A stretch of DNA of 64,000 bases from Aerobium sp039839275 (GCF_039839275.1 NZ_JBDOQP010000003.1:310001-374000); one strand, 5' to 3'; positions 39,230-49,084 are shown, counted from the stretch's first letter. The notes: generated from the letters alone by a model not told the origin. Numbers and translations: made by a program.

Positions 39230-39475
39230 ATGGCCGGTCACGCGATACCGCATTTCCAGAACGACGCAGGCCACGCCGCGATTGAGATCGGCGTGAAGGA
39301 GTTCATGTGCGTCGGCGCCAACCCGCCTCAGGATCATCCCCACGTCTTCCTCGACATGGGCGACGATTCGGAAAAGGTCTGTCCCTATTGCTCGACGCTG
39401 TTTCGCTACAATCCCGCGCTCAAGGCGACCGAGACCAAGCCTGAGGGCGCGGTCTACCACCATCAGGCAGCCTGA
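39230..39475 (+). CDS. Zinc-finger domain protein (NDUFS6-like)
   Basis: An 81-residue protein with a CHCC-type zinc finger like mitochondrial complex I subunit NDUFS6. The ligands are likely Cys in EFMCVGANPP, His in DHPHVFL and the two cysteines in VCPYCSTLFRY. The ATG at 39230 (MAGHAIPHFQND) is preferred because the conserved part starts there. It may be an accessory subunit of complex I or another zinc protein. It lies 30 bases upstream of the FAD monooxygenase and is divergent from ppk. Confidence 0.8.
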   Translation: MAGHAIPHFQNDAGHAAIEIGVKEFMCVGANPPQDHPHVFLDMGDDSEKVCPYCSTLFRYNPALKATETKPEGAVYHHQAA

Positions 39476-39505
39476 GCGGACGATTTCCGTGACAAGGACC
39501 GGGCG

Positions 39506-40708
39506 ATGACCGCGGCAGGCCGGGTCGCCGTCGTGGGCGCCGGCATCGCTGGCCTGACTGCGGCCCTTGCCTTCGCACGACACGGCTTCGAGGTCGTCGT
39601 CTTCGAGCGATCACCGACGCTTGAAGAAATAGGCGCCGGGCTGCAACTGTCTCCGAACGCGACACGGATTCTTGCGCGGCTCGGCGTCATCGAGCGATTG
39701 CTGGACAAGGCGGTCCAACCGGAAGGCGTCGTCCTGCGGCGCGCGGATTCGCTGCGCGAGGTTGCGACGGTTCCGCTCGGCGAGGCAGCCCTGCAGCGCT
39801 GGGGCGCACCCTACCTGACAATCCATCGCGCCGACCTCCAGCAGGCACTCGTCGACATGGTCGCGGCTTCACCCGCCGTGGACCTGCGGACCGGCCGCGC
39901 GGTCGACTCGCTGAGGCGGGAAAGCGATGGACGCGCGTCGCTCGTGCTTTCAGACGATAGTAACGAGGGCGCATTCGATCTCGTCGTCGGCGCTGACGGC
40001 GTGTGGTCCCGCCTGCGCGACAGCGTGCCCGGCGCGCGCGACAGCCGCTACAGCGGCTATGTCGCATGGCGGGCGACCGTCGCGGCCACGGGCGGCCAAT
40101 CGCGGTGGTTGCCAGCGCATGACAGCGTCACCTCATTCATGCATCCACGTTTCCATCTCGTCGCCTACCCGCTGCGTGGCGGGCGCGCGGTGAATTTCGT
40201 CGCTGTGACCCGTGGACCTGAGCCCGTGCGCGGTTGGTCCGGCGCCGCGGATACGGGGCTGCTGCTCGACGCCATGAGGGGAGCAGCCGACGAACTCCAG
40301 TCGCTGGCGGCGATGGCGGGTTCGTGGACGACCTGGCCGTTGCACGACGTCGACCCCAACGGGCCGTGGACGGATGGCAGCGGCCTGGCGCTTGTCGGCG
40401 ACGCCGCCCATGCGATGACGCCTTTCGCCGCGCAAGGCGCAGCCATGGCCATTGAAGACGCGGCAACGCTGGCACGGCTCGTGGCAAAACAGCCCGGAGA
40501 CAAGCGCCACGCGCTGGAGCGCTATGAACAGGCGCGCCAGCGGCGTGTGGCACGGGTGGCAAAGCGCGGCAGCTTCAACCGCTTTGTCTGGCACGCGCGG
40601 GGACCCGTGGCGTTCGGGCGCGATATGGTGCTTGCCTCGCGCCCAGCCGGCTCGCTCGCCTCCGACATGGACTGGCTCTACGGATTCGACGAGGCCGCAA
40701 GCCAGTAG
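39506..40708 (+). CDS. FAD-dependent monooxygenase (group A, salicylate hydroxylase-like)
   Basis: A 400-residue flavoprotein monooxygenase. The FAD Rossmann motif is VAVVGAGIAGLTAALAFA at residues 8-25, the DG motif is LVVGADGVWSRLR, and the second FAD motif is GLALVGDAAHAMTPFAAQG. Relatives hydroxylate salicylate, 3-hydroxybenzoate or related aromatics with NAD(P)H and oxygen. Substrate here is unknown, with no ring-cleavage gene nearby. It follows the zinc-finger gene and ends 39 bases before convergent aapP. Confidence 0.85.
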   Translation: MTAAGRVAVVGAGIAGLTAALAFARHGFEVVVFERSPTLEEIGAGLQLSPNATRILARLGVIERLLDKAVQPEGVVLRRADSLREVATVPLGEAALQRWGAPYLTIHRADLQQALVDMVAASPAVDLRTGRAVDSLRRESDGRASLVLSDDSNEGAFDLVVGADGVWSRLRDSVPGARDSRYSGYVAWRATVAATGGQSRWLPAHDSVTSFMHPRFHLVAYPLRGGRAVNFVAVTRGPEPVRGWSGAADTGLLLDAMRGAADELQSLAAMAGSWTTWPLHDVDPNGPWTDGSGLALVGDAAHAMTPFAAQGAAMAIEDAATLARLVAKQPGDKRHALERYEQARQRRVARVAKRGSFNRFVWHARGPVAFGRDMVLASRPAGSLASDMDWLYGFDEAASQ

Positions 40709-40747
40709 AAGCAAAGCCTCCATCGACGGCTGCCTGCTCCCCCGAAC

Positions 40748-41551
<804 letters not shown>

Positions 41552-41608
41552 GAGATTCCCCTTTGGCGCTTCGGCCTATTCTTGCTGGTGCTTTTCCGTG
41601 CCGGCGGA

Positions 41609-42766
41609 TCATGATCGGTGGCCGGTGTCCAGGCGACGTTCCATATAGATCGAATAGCGTGACATGCCGAAGCAGAACAGCCAGAACACGAAGCCGGCGA
41701 ACAGAAGTCCCGACATCGGCGTCTGCGGCGATGCCCAGTTCGGGTCGGAAAAGTTCTGGCGAACGATGCCCAGCAGGTCGAACATCCCGATAATGTAGAC
41801 CAGGCTGGTGTCCTTGAAGAGACCGATGAAGGTGTTGACGATGCCCGGTATGACGAGCTTGAGGGCCTGCGGCAACACGATGAGACCCATCTTCTGCCAG
41901 TAGCTCAGGCCGAGCGAGTCGGCGCCTTCATATTGCCCCTTCGGAATGGCCTGCAGCCCGCCACGCACCACCTCGGCCATGTAGGCGGACGCAAACAGCG
42001 CCACGCCGACGAGCGCCCGCACGAGCCGATCGAAGGTAAACCCTGCCGGCATGAAGAGAGGCAGCATGACGCTGGCCATGAAAAGCACCGTCACCAGCGG
42101 CACGCCACGCACGACCTCGATGAAGATGACGCATAGAAGCTTGACGACCGGCATCTGGGATCGACGGCCGAGCGCGAGCGCGACGCCGAGCGGCAAGGAG
42201 ACGGAGATGCCGACGAAGGAAAGCACCATGGTCACCAGGAGCCCCCCCCACAACGTCGTCGGAACGTAGGGAAGCGTAAGGACGCCGCCCACCAGCAGGA
42301 AATAGGCGAGGATCGGAAACACGCCGAAGAACAGGATGGCGTTGAGCACCTTGTAGGGCACACGCGGGATCAGGAGCGGTACGAGAAGAACCACGAACAT
42401 GATCGCCGTGACGTTGACGCGCCAGCGCTCGCTGATCGTGTAGCGCCCATACATGAACTGCTCGAACTTGGCATTCACGAAGGCCCAGCATGCACCGGAC
42501 CAGCCATCTGGCTGGGTGCCACCCTGCGCAATGGTGGCGCAGACGGAGCGGTCCGGCCCAACCCACGTCGCGTTAATGAATGCCCATTGGATGAACGGCG
42601 GCAGCAGCCAGACGACGAACAGTAACCCGATAACGGTGAGGATCGTATCCGTCGTGGAGGCGAACAGGTTCACCCGGAGCCAACGGACAAGACCCCGCTC
42701 GCGCAGCGGCGCTTCCTGCGCGATGACCATCTGGGCGCGGACGAAGGAGATGTCGTGTTCCTGCAT
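41609..42766 (-). CDS. aapM: General L-amino acid ABC transporter permease AapM
   Basis: A 385-residue permease with an N-terminal extension and a C-terminal core of HisM type. The EAA-like loop that docks the ATPase is EGADSLGLSYWQKMGLIVLPQAL. About eight to nine helices. It pairs with AapQ to form the membrane channel. It starts one base after the aapQ stop (42768/42766), so the two are tightly coupled. Confidence 0.93.
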   Translation of the reverse strand: MQEHDISFVRAQMVIAQEAPLRERGLVRWLRVNLFASTTDTILTVIGLLFVVWLLPPFIQWAFINATWVGPDRSVCATIAQGGTQPDGWSGACWAFVNAKFEQFMYGRYTISERWRVNVTAIMFVVLLVPLLIPRVPYKVLNAILFFGVFPILAYFLLVGGVLTLPYVPTTLWGGLLVTMVLSFVGISVSLPLGVALALGRRSQMPVVKLLCVIFIEVVRGVPLVTVLFMASVMLPLFMPAGFTFDRLVRALVGVALFASAYMAEVVRGGLQAIPKGQYEGADSLGLSYWQKMGLIVLPQALKLVIPGIVNTFIGLFKDTSLVYIIGMFDLLGIVRQNFSDPNWASPQTPMSGLLFAGFVFWLFCFGMSRYSIYMERRLDTGHRS

Positions 42767-42767
42767 C

Positions 42768-43958
42768 TTACCGCTCCACCAGCGCCATCTTGGCGTTGAA
42801 CCAGTTCATGAACGTCGAAGTCGACAGGCTCAGCCCGAGGTAGACGACCATCCAGATCGCGACCACTTCGATCGCCTGCCCCGTCTGGTTCATGGTGGTC
42901 TGGCCGATCGCGACGAGGTCGGGATAACCCACCGCCACGGCAAGCGACGAGTTTTTGGTCAGGTTGAGATACTGGCTGGTGAGGGGTGGAATGACGATGC
43001 GCATCGCCTGCGGGATGATGACAAGACGCAATGTGGGGCCGGCGCGAACACCCAGCGCGTGGGCCGCTTCCGACTGACCCCTGCTGACGCCGAGGATGCC
43101 GGCACGCACGATTTCAGCGATGAACGACGCGGTATAGAACGACAGTGCAAGATAGAGCGACAGGAACTCCGGCTTGATGCTGACACCGCCGTTCAGATTG
43201 AAAGCGCCCAGCACAGGAAATTCAAACGTCACCGGCATGCCGGCAAGGAAGAACGCGAGCAGCGGAAGGCCGATGATGAGGCCAAGACTCGTCCACAGGA
43301 CCGGAAACTGCTCGCCGGTGGCCATCTGGCGCTGGTACGCCTTTCGCTTGACGAACCACGACAGTGCGATCGCCACGACAAAGGCGGCGACGACGAGCCA
43401 GATGTCCGGCCCGAAGCTTGCCGACGGAACGAAGAAGCCGCGACTGTTGAGATAGGTATTCAGCGGCATCTCGATGCTGTCGCGGGGAAGCGGCAAGACC
43501 GACAGCACGCCGAAATACCAGAAAAAGATGACCAGCAATGGCGGGATGTTGCGGAAGACCTCGACATAGACCGTGCAGATCTTGGCGATCAGCCAGTTGC
43601 CCGAAAGCCGCCCGACACCGACGATGAAGCCGATCAGCGTTGCCGTCAGGATGCCGCAGACAGCGACCAGGGCGGTGTTGACGAAGCCAATGACCAAAGC
43701 GCGGCCAAAGGTCGAGTCCGCTGTGTATTGCAGAAGCGTCTGGGCGATGTCGAAACCGGCACGCCGGTCCAGAAAGCCGAAGCCGGAGCCGATATTGGCG
43801 CGGCGCAGGTTCTCAAGCGTATTGCCCACAATCCAGTAGACGAAAGCGGACAGCAGCACCACGACGATGATCTGGTAGATCAATCCCCGCATCTTGGGGT
43901 CGTTGATCCAAGACGCCTGTGCCGGGCCCGCCGCGCGGATTTCATCCTGCGACGCCAT
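42768..43958 (-). CDS. aapQ: General L-amino acid ABC transporter permease AapQ
   Basis: A 396-residue permease partner of AapM. The EAA-like loop is EAAHALGVRAGPTLRLVI, followed by IPPLTSQYLNLTKNSSLAVA, both typical of polar amino acid permeases. An N-terminal extension and a large extracytoplasmic loop are present, as in AapQ/YhdX. It lies 67 bases downstream of the periplasmic binding protein gene. Confidence 0.93.
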   Translation of the reverse strand: MASQDEIRAAGPAQASWINDPKMRGLIYQIIVVVLLSAFVYWIVGNTLENLRRANIGSGFGFLDRRAGFDIAQTLLQYTADSTFGRALVIGFVNTALVAVCGILTATLIGFIVGVGRLSGNWLIAKICTVYVEVFRNIPPLLVIFFWYFGVLSVLPLPRDSIEMPLNTYLNSRGFFVPSASFGPDIWLVVAAFVVAIALSWFVKRKAYQRQMATGEQFPVLWTSLGLIIGLPLLAFFLAGMPVTFEFPVLGAFNLNGGVSIKPEFLSLYLALSFYTASFIAEIVRAGILGVSRGQSEAAHALGVRAGPTLRLVIIPQAMRIVIPPLTSQYLNLTKNSSLAVAVGYPDLVAIGQTTMNQTGQAIEVVAIWMVVYLGLSLSTSTFMNWFNAKMALVER

Positions 43959-44025
43959 ACCTGTTCCCCTTTAGGTGGAGCGGGAGGCGTACATCGCGCC
44001 CCCCGTCATCCGTTCAGTCTTCAGA

Positions 44026-45054
44026 TCAGCGGATCGGCATCGCGTACTGGATGCCGCCCTTGGTCCAAAGCTGGTTCAGACCGCGCGCGATCTTGAGCGG
44101 GCTCTCCTGGCCGATGGTGCGCTCGAAGACCTCGCCGTAGTTTCCGACTTCCTTGACGATGTTGTAGACCCACTTCTCCTCAAGGCCGAGATCGGCACCA
44201 AGCTTGGAGCCTTCCTCTTCGCCGAGAACGCGCTTGATCTCGGGATTGTCCGAGCCGACCATCTCGTCGACGTTGGCCTGGGTGATGCCCAGTTCCTCGG
44301 CCTGGATCATTGCGTAGAGGGTCCATTTGACAACGTCGAGCCACTGGTCGTCGCCGTGGCGCACGGCCGGGCCAAGCGGCTCCTTGGAAATGATCTCGGG
44401 CAACACGACGTGGTCATCCGGCGCCGTAAGCGTCAGACGGATCGCATAGAGGCCGGACTGGTCGGTGGTGTAGACGTCGCAACGGCCCGAATCGTAGGCG
44501 GCGTTGACCTCTTCCAGTGCCTGGAAGACGACCGGGTTGTACTCCATGTTGTTGGCGCGGAAATAGTCGGCCAAGTTGAGTTCCGTGGTCGTGCCGGTCT
44601 GGACACAGACGGCTGCGCCGGAAAGCTGAAGCGCGGAATTGATGCCCGGCAGGTTTGCTGCGTTGATCATGAAGCCCTGGCCGTCATAGTAGTTGACGCC
44701 AGCGAAGTTGAAGCCGAGCGACGTGTCGCGGCTCGTGGTCCAGGTCGTGTTGCGGGTCAGGACGTCGATTTCGCCGGACTGCAGGGCCGTAAAGCGCTCG
44801 GTGGCGTTGGTCGGGGTGAAGCGCGCGGCCTCGGCATCGCCGAACACCGCAGCGGCGACCGCGCGGCAAAGCTCGACGTCGAAGCCTTCCCATTCACCCT
44901 GATCGTTCGGTGCGGAGAAGCCGGCAAGGCCGGTCGAGACGCCGCACTGGACGTAGCCCTTTTCCTTGACGTCATCGAGCGTCGCTGCCGAGCCAGCGGT
45001 GGCCGACAGCGCAAGCGCGGCCGAGCCAAGAATTCCGGTTACCAACTTTTTCAT
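44026..45054 (-). CDS. aapJ: L-amino acid ABC transporter periplasmic binding protein AapJ
   Basis: A 342-residue periplasmic solute-binding protein for L-amino acids. Signal peptide MKKLVTGILGSAALALSATA, cleavage near GSAA. The family signature near residues 60-90 is RAVAAAVFGDAEAARFTPT, then NTTWTTSRDTSLGFNF. Length fits rhizobial AapJ (about 341). The start at 45054 is preferred over an in-frame upstream ATG because it begins directly at the signal peptide. A candidate regulatory leader lies upstream (see the next entry). Confidence 0.95.
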   Translation of the reverse strand: MKKLVTGILGSAALALSATAGSAATLDDVKEKGYVQCGVSTGLAGFSAPNDQGEWEGFDVELCRAVAAAVFGDAEAARFTPTNATERFTALQSGEIDVLTRNTTWTTSRDTSLGFNFAGVNYYDGQGFMINAANLPGINSALQLSGAAVCVQTGTTTELNLADYFRANNMEYNPVVFQALEEVNAAYDSGRCDVYTTDQSGLYAIRLTLTAPDDHVVLPEIISKEPLGPAVRHGDDQWLDVVKWTLYAMIQAEELGITQANVDEMVGSDNPEIKRVLGEEEGSKLGADLGLEEKWVYNIVKEVGNYGEVFERTIGQESPLKIARGLNQLWTKGGIQYAMPIR

Positions 45055-45447
45055 GCCCACATACCCTTTTCTGTTGTCGGACGTTCGTCCGGATCGTTTT
45101 TTTCGGAAGCAGGTCCATTCCGGCCTCGGCCGGAACGCGGCATCGTCATCGACGCGCGTGCTCCACCTCCCACTCACGGAGGCCATCGAAGGCGATTATT
45201 GGATGCCGGTCAAGTGCGAATGACGACGAGTGGGCAAATGATGAGCCGTTAGGCAGTGCTGCGCAAAACTTGTGCGCGAACTACCTGAAATCGTTCAAGT
45301 CGAGACCGTCGCGATACAGTCATTGTCACGAATGCGGGGCTCGGAATTCTTGGATTCACTGCCGCGCGAGGCGTCCTCGCATCGCGCGGGTTGCATGCCA
45401 GCATGCCACTGGATATGCCTTGCAATCGCACAAGACAGGCGGACCCC
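45055..45447. promoter_or_regulatory. Divergent aapJ/metC intergenic region with palindromes and sigma-54-like elements
   Basis: This 393-base gap separates divergent aapJ (-) and metC (+). Two perfect inverted repeats lie in the aapJ leader: CGGACG-TT-CGTCCG (45078-45091) and TTCCGGCC-TC-GGCCGGAA (45118-45135). On the minus strand CGGCTC-ATCAT-TTGC at 45234-45248 keeps the GG-N10-GC spacing of a sigma-54 -24/-12 promoter, and GCGCAC-AAGTT-TTGC at 45263-45277 is a weaker second match. No sigma-70 promoter for metC is convincing. The aap operon is under nitrogen control in rhizobia, so a sigma-54 role is plausible but unproven. Confidence 0.35.
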
Positions 45448-46623
45448 ATGACAAAACGCGACTACAGCAGCACGGGCATTCACACGCGGCTTGCCCATTC
45501 GGGCAACGATCCACGCGACTTTTACGGCTTCGTGAACCCGCCGGTGGTGCACGCATCGACCGTGCTGTTTCCCGACGCCGCCACGATGGCCGCGCGCAAC
45601 CAGAAATATACCTACGGCACGCGCGGTACGCCGACCACGGATGCCCTGGCCGGCGCGATCGATGCGCTTGAAGGGTCTGCCGGGACCATCCTCGTGCCGT
45701 CGGGCCTGGCCGCGGTGACGCTTCCGCTGCTGGCATTCCTGTCGGCAGGCGATCACGTCCTCATCGTCGATTCGGTCTACCACCCGACCCGCAATTTCGC
45801 AGACACCATGCTCAAGCGCCTCGGCGTGGAGGTCGACTACTACGACCCGCTCGTGGGCGCGGAGATCGCGGCGCTGATGAAACCCAACACCAAGGTGGTG
45901 TTCACCGAATCGCCCGGCTCCAACACCTTCGAGATGCAGGACATCCCCGCCGTCGCGCACGCCGCTAAAGCCGGCGGGGCGGTTGTGATGATGGACAACA
46001 CCTGGGCGACGCCGGTCTATTTCCGGCCGCTCGAACACGGCGTCGACATCTCGATCCATGCCGCGACGAAATATCCGGCAGGACATTCGGACGTCCTGCT
46101 GGGCACGGTTTCTGCCAACGAAGCGTGCTGGCCGAAGCTCATCGAGACCCACTATACGATGGGATGTTGTGCTGCGCCGGACGACGTGTACCAGGTCCTG
46201 CGCGGACTGCGCACCATGGGCGTGCGGCTCGAACGCCACCAGCAAAGCGCATTGGAGATCGCGCGCTGGCTGGAGGGACAGCCCGGCGTCGCGCGCGTGC
46301 TGCACCCGGGCCTCGCGAGCCATCCCGGACACGAGATCTGGAAGCGGGATTTTTCGGGATCGAGCGGCATCTTCTCGGTCGTGCTCGACGGCGGCGGCGA
46401 AAAGCAGGGCCATGCCTTCCTCGACGCGCTGGAAATTTTCGGCCTCGGCTATTCCTGGGGCGGCTATGAGAGCCTAGCTGTGCTTGTCTGGCTCGGCGAC
46501 AGGACGGTTGCAAAAGCGGACTATGAGGGTCCGGTGCTGCGGCTGCAGATCGGCCTCGAGAACGTCGAGGACATCAAAGCCGACATCGCGCGTGGCCTTG
46601 CCGCGGCAGCCGGCGCGCGTTGA
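45448..46623 (+). CDS. metC: Cystathionine beta-lyase
   Basis: A 391-residue PLP enzyme of the Cys/Met-metabolism family. The PLP lysine is in SIHAATKYPAGHSD; other blocks are YTYGTRGTPTTDAL and FTESPGSNTFEMQD. Relatives cleave cystathionine to homocysteine for methionine synthesis. The ATG at 45448 is supported by AGGCGGA upstream. Divergent from aapJ. The specific family member (MetC versus a gamma-lyase) is inferred from overall similarity. Confidence 0.9.
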   Translation: MTKRDYSSTGIHTRLAHSGNDPRDFYGFVNPPVVHASTVLFPDAATMAARNQKYTYGTRGTPTTDALAGAIDALEGSAGTILVPSGLAAVTLPLLAFLSAGDHVLIVDSVYHPTRNFADTMLKRLGVEVDYYDPLVGAEIAALMKPNTKVVFTESPGSNTFEMQDIPAVAHAAKAGGAVVMMDNTWATPVYFRPLEHGVDISIHAATKYPAGHSDVLLGTVSANEACWPKLIETHYTMGCCAAPDDVYQVLRGLRTMGVRLERHQQSALEIARWLEGQPGVARVLHPGLASHPGHEIWKRDFSGSSGIFSVVLDGGGEKQGHAFLDALEIFGLGYSWGGYESLAVLVWLGDRTVAKADYEGPVLRLQIGLENVEDIKADIARGLAAAAGAR

Positions 46624-46700
46624 CCGCGCCCACTGGACGACCCATTCCGTCAGCCCCATATGCCAGCAGGCCGTCGGGCAGAAAAATATTCGGAGCAGCA

Positions 46701-46883
46701 ATGAAGACCATATTCGCAGTACTTGCCGTCGCGACCCTGAGCACGGCCTGCGTCAGTGAGACGGACAACTCCTGGTATGCGACCAAGATCCGTGCGCAGG
46801 ACCAGCAAAACGACACTTTGAACGCGCCTGTCCCCGGCCGCGACGCGGACGCCTATTACGGAAGAGGATCGAAGCACTACTGA
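46701..46883 (+). CDS. Small putative lipoprotein
   Basis: A 60-residue protein: MKTIFAVLAVATLSTAC then a short acidic/Tyr-rich tail ending in GRGSKHY. The N-terminus looks like a lipoprotein signal with Cys17, though the lipobox (STAC) is imperfect at -3. A GGAGC site sits 5 bases upstream of the ATG. It follows metC by 77 bases. No function recognised. Confidence 0.55.
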   Translation: MKTIFAVLAVATLSTACVSETDNSWYATKIRAQDQQNDTLNAPVPGRDADAYYGRGSKHY

Positions 46884-46992
46884 TCCTGCCCCAGCGGCAC
46901 GGGCCGCAAGCAGCCGCGAGACATATTTCTCGTCTGGCGGGCTTGCGCTTCCGGTGCCGTAACCCTATTAGGCGCAAGGTCTTGACTGGCCA

Positions 46993-47069
<77 letters not shown>

Positions 47070-47105
47070 TCTCGGGACAGACGACGACAAGAGGACCAGG
47101 CTCAC

Positions 47106-47411
47106 ATGTCAGCGCGCATCTACAGCCCCGCGAAGACGGCAATGCAGTCGGGCAAGTCCAAGACCGGCTACTGGGTCCTCGAATTCGATCCCGAGCAGCC
47201 GCGCAAGATCGATCCGCTGATGGGCTACACCACGTCCGGCGACATGAAGAGCCAGATCCGGCTCACCTTCCACACGCTGGAAGAAGCAGTCGCCTATGCC
47301 GAAAAAAGCGGCATCACCTTCCGTGTGCAGCAGCCGAAGGAACCACGCCGCAGGCAAATGTCTTATGCGGAAAATTTCCGCTATGATCGAAAGATCCCCT
47401 GGACGCATTGA
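47106..47411 (+). CDS. NDUFS4-like complex I accessory subunit
   Basis: A 101-residue protein of the ETC complex I subunit conserved region family, homologous to mitochondrial NDUFS4 (18 kDa/AQDQ). Family pieces: MSARIYSPAKTAMQSGKSKT, YWVLEFDPEQPRKIDPLMGY, AVAYAEKSGITFRVQQP and the end YAENFRYDRKIPWTH. It is thought to be an accessory subunit of alphaproteobacterial NADH:ubiquinone oxidoreductase. It sits between two tRNA genes, 36 bases after tRNA-Pro. Confidence 0.93.
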   Translation: MSARIYSPAKTAMQSGKSKTGYWVLEFDPEQPRKIDPLMGYTTSGDMKSQIRLTFHTLEEAVAYAEKSGITFRVQQPKEPRRRQMSYAENFRYDRKIPWTH

Positions 47412-47432
47412 ACCGGCGTCGATCACGGCCTC

Positions 47433-47509
47433 GGTCCCGTAGCTCAGATGGATAGAGCACCGGCCTTCTAAGCCGATGGTCGCAGGTTCGAGTCCTGCCG
47501 GGATCGCCA
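47433..47509 (+). tRNA. tRNA-Arg (anticodon TCT)
   Basis: A 77-base cloverleaf with acceptor stem GGTCCCG/CGGGATC, GTTCGAGTC T-arm and encoded CCA. The anticodon loop CTTCTAA between CCGGC and GCCGA gives TCT, which reads the AGA/AGG codons. It lies between the NDUFS4-like gene and the convergent DUF4214 gene. Confidence 0.97.
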
Positions 47510-47534
47510 CCCACCCCCGTTCTGTAACAAATGA

Positions 47535-47560
47535 GCCCCGCCACCTTACGGCAGCGGGGC
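47535..47560. terminator. Candidate terminator between tRNA-Arg and DUF4214 gene
   Basis: Inverted repeat GCCCCGC ... GCGGGGC with a 12-base loop that can pair further (GCC/GGC). It lies between the end of tRNA-Arg and the convergent DUF4214 stop, and is followed on the minus strand by TCATTTGTT, a weak T-tract. Confidence 0.5.
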
Positions 47561-47584
47561 GAGTTGGAGCTCTTCCGGGGTGTG

Positions 47585-48763
47585 TCAGGCGACCGTGTAG
47601 CCGTCGTCGATGACCTGGCCGACGAGTTCGACGTTCTCGGCACTTTCCGAGAAGCCGAGCAGAACGTCGGCGCGGTCCTGGCGACCACTGTCCAGTTCAC
47701 CCAGCCAATAGTCGGTGCCCGCGCCCTCGGCGGAGCGGCCAAGCACGTTCTCGTAGATCTCGGCGACGAATTCCTCGTCTGAGAGGCTGCCATAGGTGGC
47801 GGCGAACTCGTTGGAGAAGATGAAGCCGGCTGCGGCGTCCTGCGCGGACAGCCCCTCGTCGAGTTCTTCAACCCAGAACTTCACACCATCATTGTCAGGC
47901 GCGCGGTTGAAGGCGGCCTGGTAGAGCCGGTATCCGATTCCGGCGTTCTCTCCGGCGCCGGTATCCAGGTACAGAGCGCCTTCGAAGAAGGTGACGCGCT
48001 CGACATTCTCGAAGTAGTACGGCGTGTCACCGTCGGCAAAGACCACCGCGTTAGAGCCACTGGCGAAGGACAGGCCCTCGACCGAGCGGCCGAGATTCAC
48101 CACGTCCAGCCCGCCGCGACCGTCGACATAGGTCGAGCTGTCCTCGGTGATCGAGAAGGTGTCGCGCCCGTCCGTGCCGATCAGCACCGTCTCGAACTTC
48201 GAGGTGTCGACATTGCCGTCCTCGTCGAGATAGTCGTCGGGATCAAGGGAGCCGTCGGGCGACAGCAAGCCCAGAACGCCGCCGAGAAGGCCCGACAGAT
48301 CGAGAAGGCTGTCGGACCCGAGCAAGCCGCTCAGGTCGAGCAGTCCCCCATCGCCAAGCAAGCCGCCGAGATCAAGCACGTCGCTTTCGCCGAGCACGCC
48401 CTGGTCGTCGATGGTGACGATTCCGCCATTATCGGGCAGCACGGCAACCTCGGTGCCGAGAACATCCAGGACGACGACGCCTTCGTCATCGAGAAGATTG
48501 AGCCCAAGTATCGACTGCGTCGGGTCTTCGCCGAGCAGGCCGTTGCTGAAAAGGTTGCTCAATAGCGGCAGTTCCTCACCTGCTCCGCCGCCATCGCCAC
48601 CGATATCGAGAACATCTCCACGCAGCAGATCCGCAACCGCGTCAACCACGTCGTCGGCGGTGCCGCCAACGCCGGGAAGCAACGGATCGACAAGGTCTTC
48701 GACGCTGTTGCCAGCTTCATCGACCAGATTTCCGAGATCGTCGAGTAAATTGCTCAGGGGCAT
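47585..48763 (-). CDS. DUF4214 repeat protein, probably secreted
   Basis: A 392-residue protein with no signal peptide. Residues 1-125 are Leu/Gly/Asp rich. Residues 126-161 hold three near-identical 11-13 residue repeats (VLDLGGLLG, LLDLSGLLG, LLDLSGLLG). A short RTX-like segment (IGTDGRDTFSI) lies at 195-205, and the C-terminal part (about 278-380; RLYQAAFNRAPDNDGVKFW) is a DUF4214 domain. Such proteins are often surface or type I secreted. A strong AAGGAGGAAGT ribosome site precedes the ATG. The region upstream is strikingly AT-rich. Role unknown. Confidence 0.75.
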   Translation of the reverse strand: MPLSNLLDDLGNLVDEAGNSVEDLVDPLLPGVGGTADDVVDAVADLLRGDVLDIGGDGGGAGEELPLLSNLFSNGLLGEDPTQSILGLNLLDDEGVVVLDVLGTEVAVLPDNGGIVTIDDQGVLGESDVLDLGGLLGDGGLLDLSGLLGSDSLLDLSGLLGGVLGLLSPDGSLDPDDYLDEDGNVDTSKFETVLIGTDGRDTFSITEDSSTYVDGRGGLDVVNLGRSVEGLSFASGSNAVVFADGDTPYYFENVERVTFFEGALYLDTGAGENAGIGYRLYQAAFNRAPDNDGVKFWVEELDEGLSAQDAAAGFIFSNEFAATYGSLSDEEFVAEIYENVLGRSAEGAGTDYWLGELDSGRQDRADVLLGFSESAENVELVGQVIDDGYTVA

Positions 48764-49084
48764 AGTACTTCCTCCTTACTAGCCGTTTTCATTCGACGAC
48801 TCTCAAACATGGAGGGCGGTACAAACGTTCAATCTTCCATTAAGCAATAAGATTCACTGGTTACTTCATTGATATTTGATTATTTAAGATTTTAACGATA
48901 TATTATATTTCATGTAAATTTCTTTATCAGCATCAGAAACATAGCTTCATTGAAGTATTTTCTAATATTCTTTCGCACCATGATTTGACTTCGAAGCATG
49001 CCGAAGAACAATGTCAGCGAACCACGGGGTCAAGCGTCGGCGCGAAAAGAAGAAAGCCGAAAGAAAAATTGGAGTTCGGCGGGG
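48764..49084. promoter_or_regulatory. AT-rich upstream island of the DUF4214 gene
   Basis: This 321-base gap separates the DUF4214 gene from hdaA. About 48825-49000 is very AT-rich (long A/T stretches such as TTAAGATTTTAACGATATAT) in an otherwise GC-rich window. It must contain the DUF4214 promoter. The composition fits a region bound by MucR/Ros-type or other AT-preferring repressors, which is inference only. I see no gene in it. hdaA runs toward it, so a terminator for hdaA should also lie here; none is clear. Confidence 0.6.
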
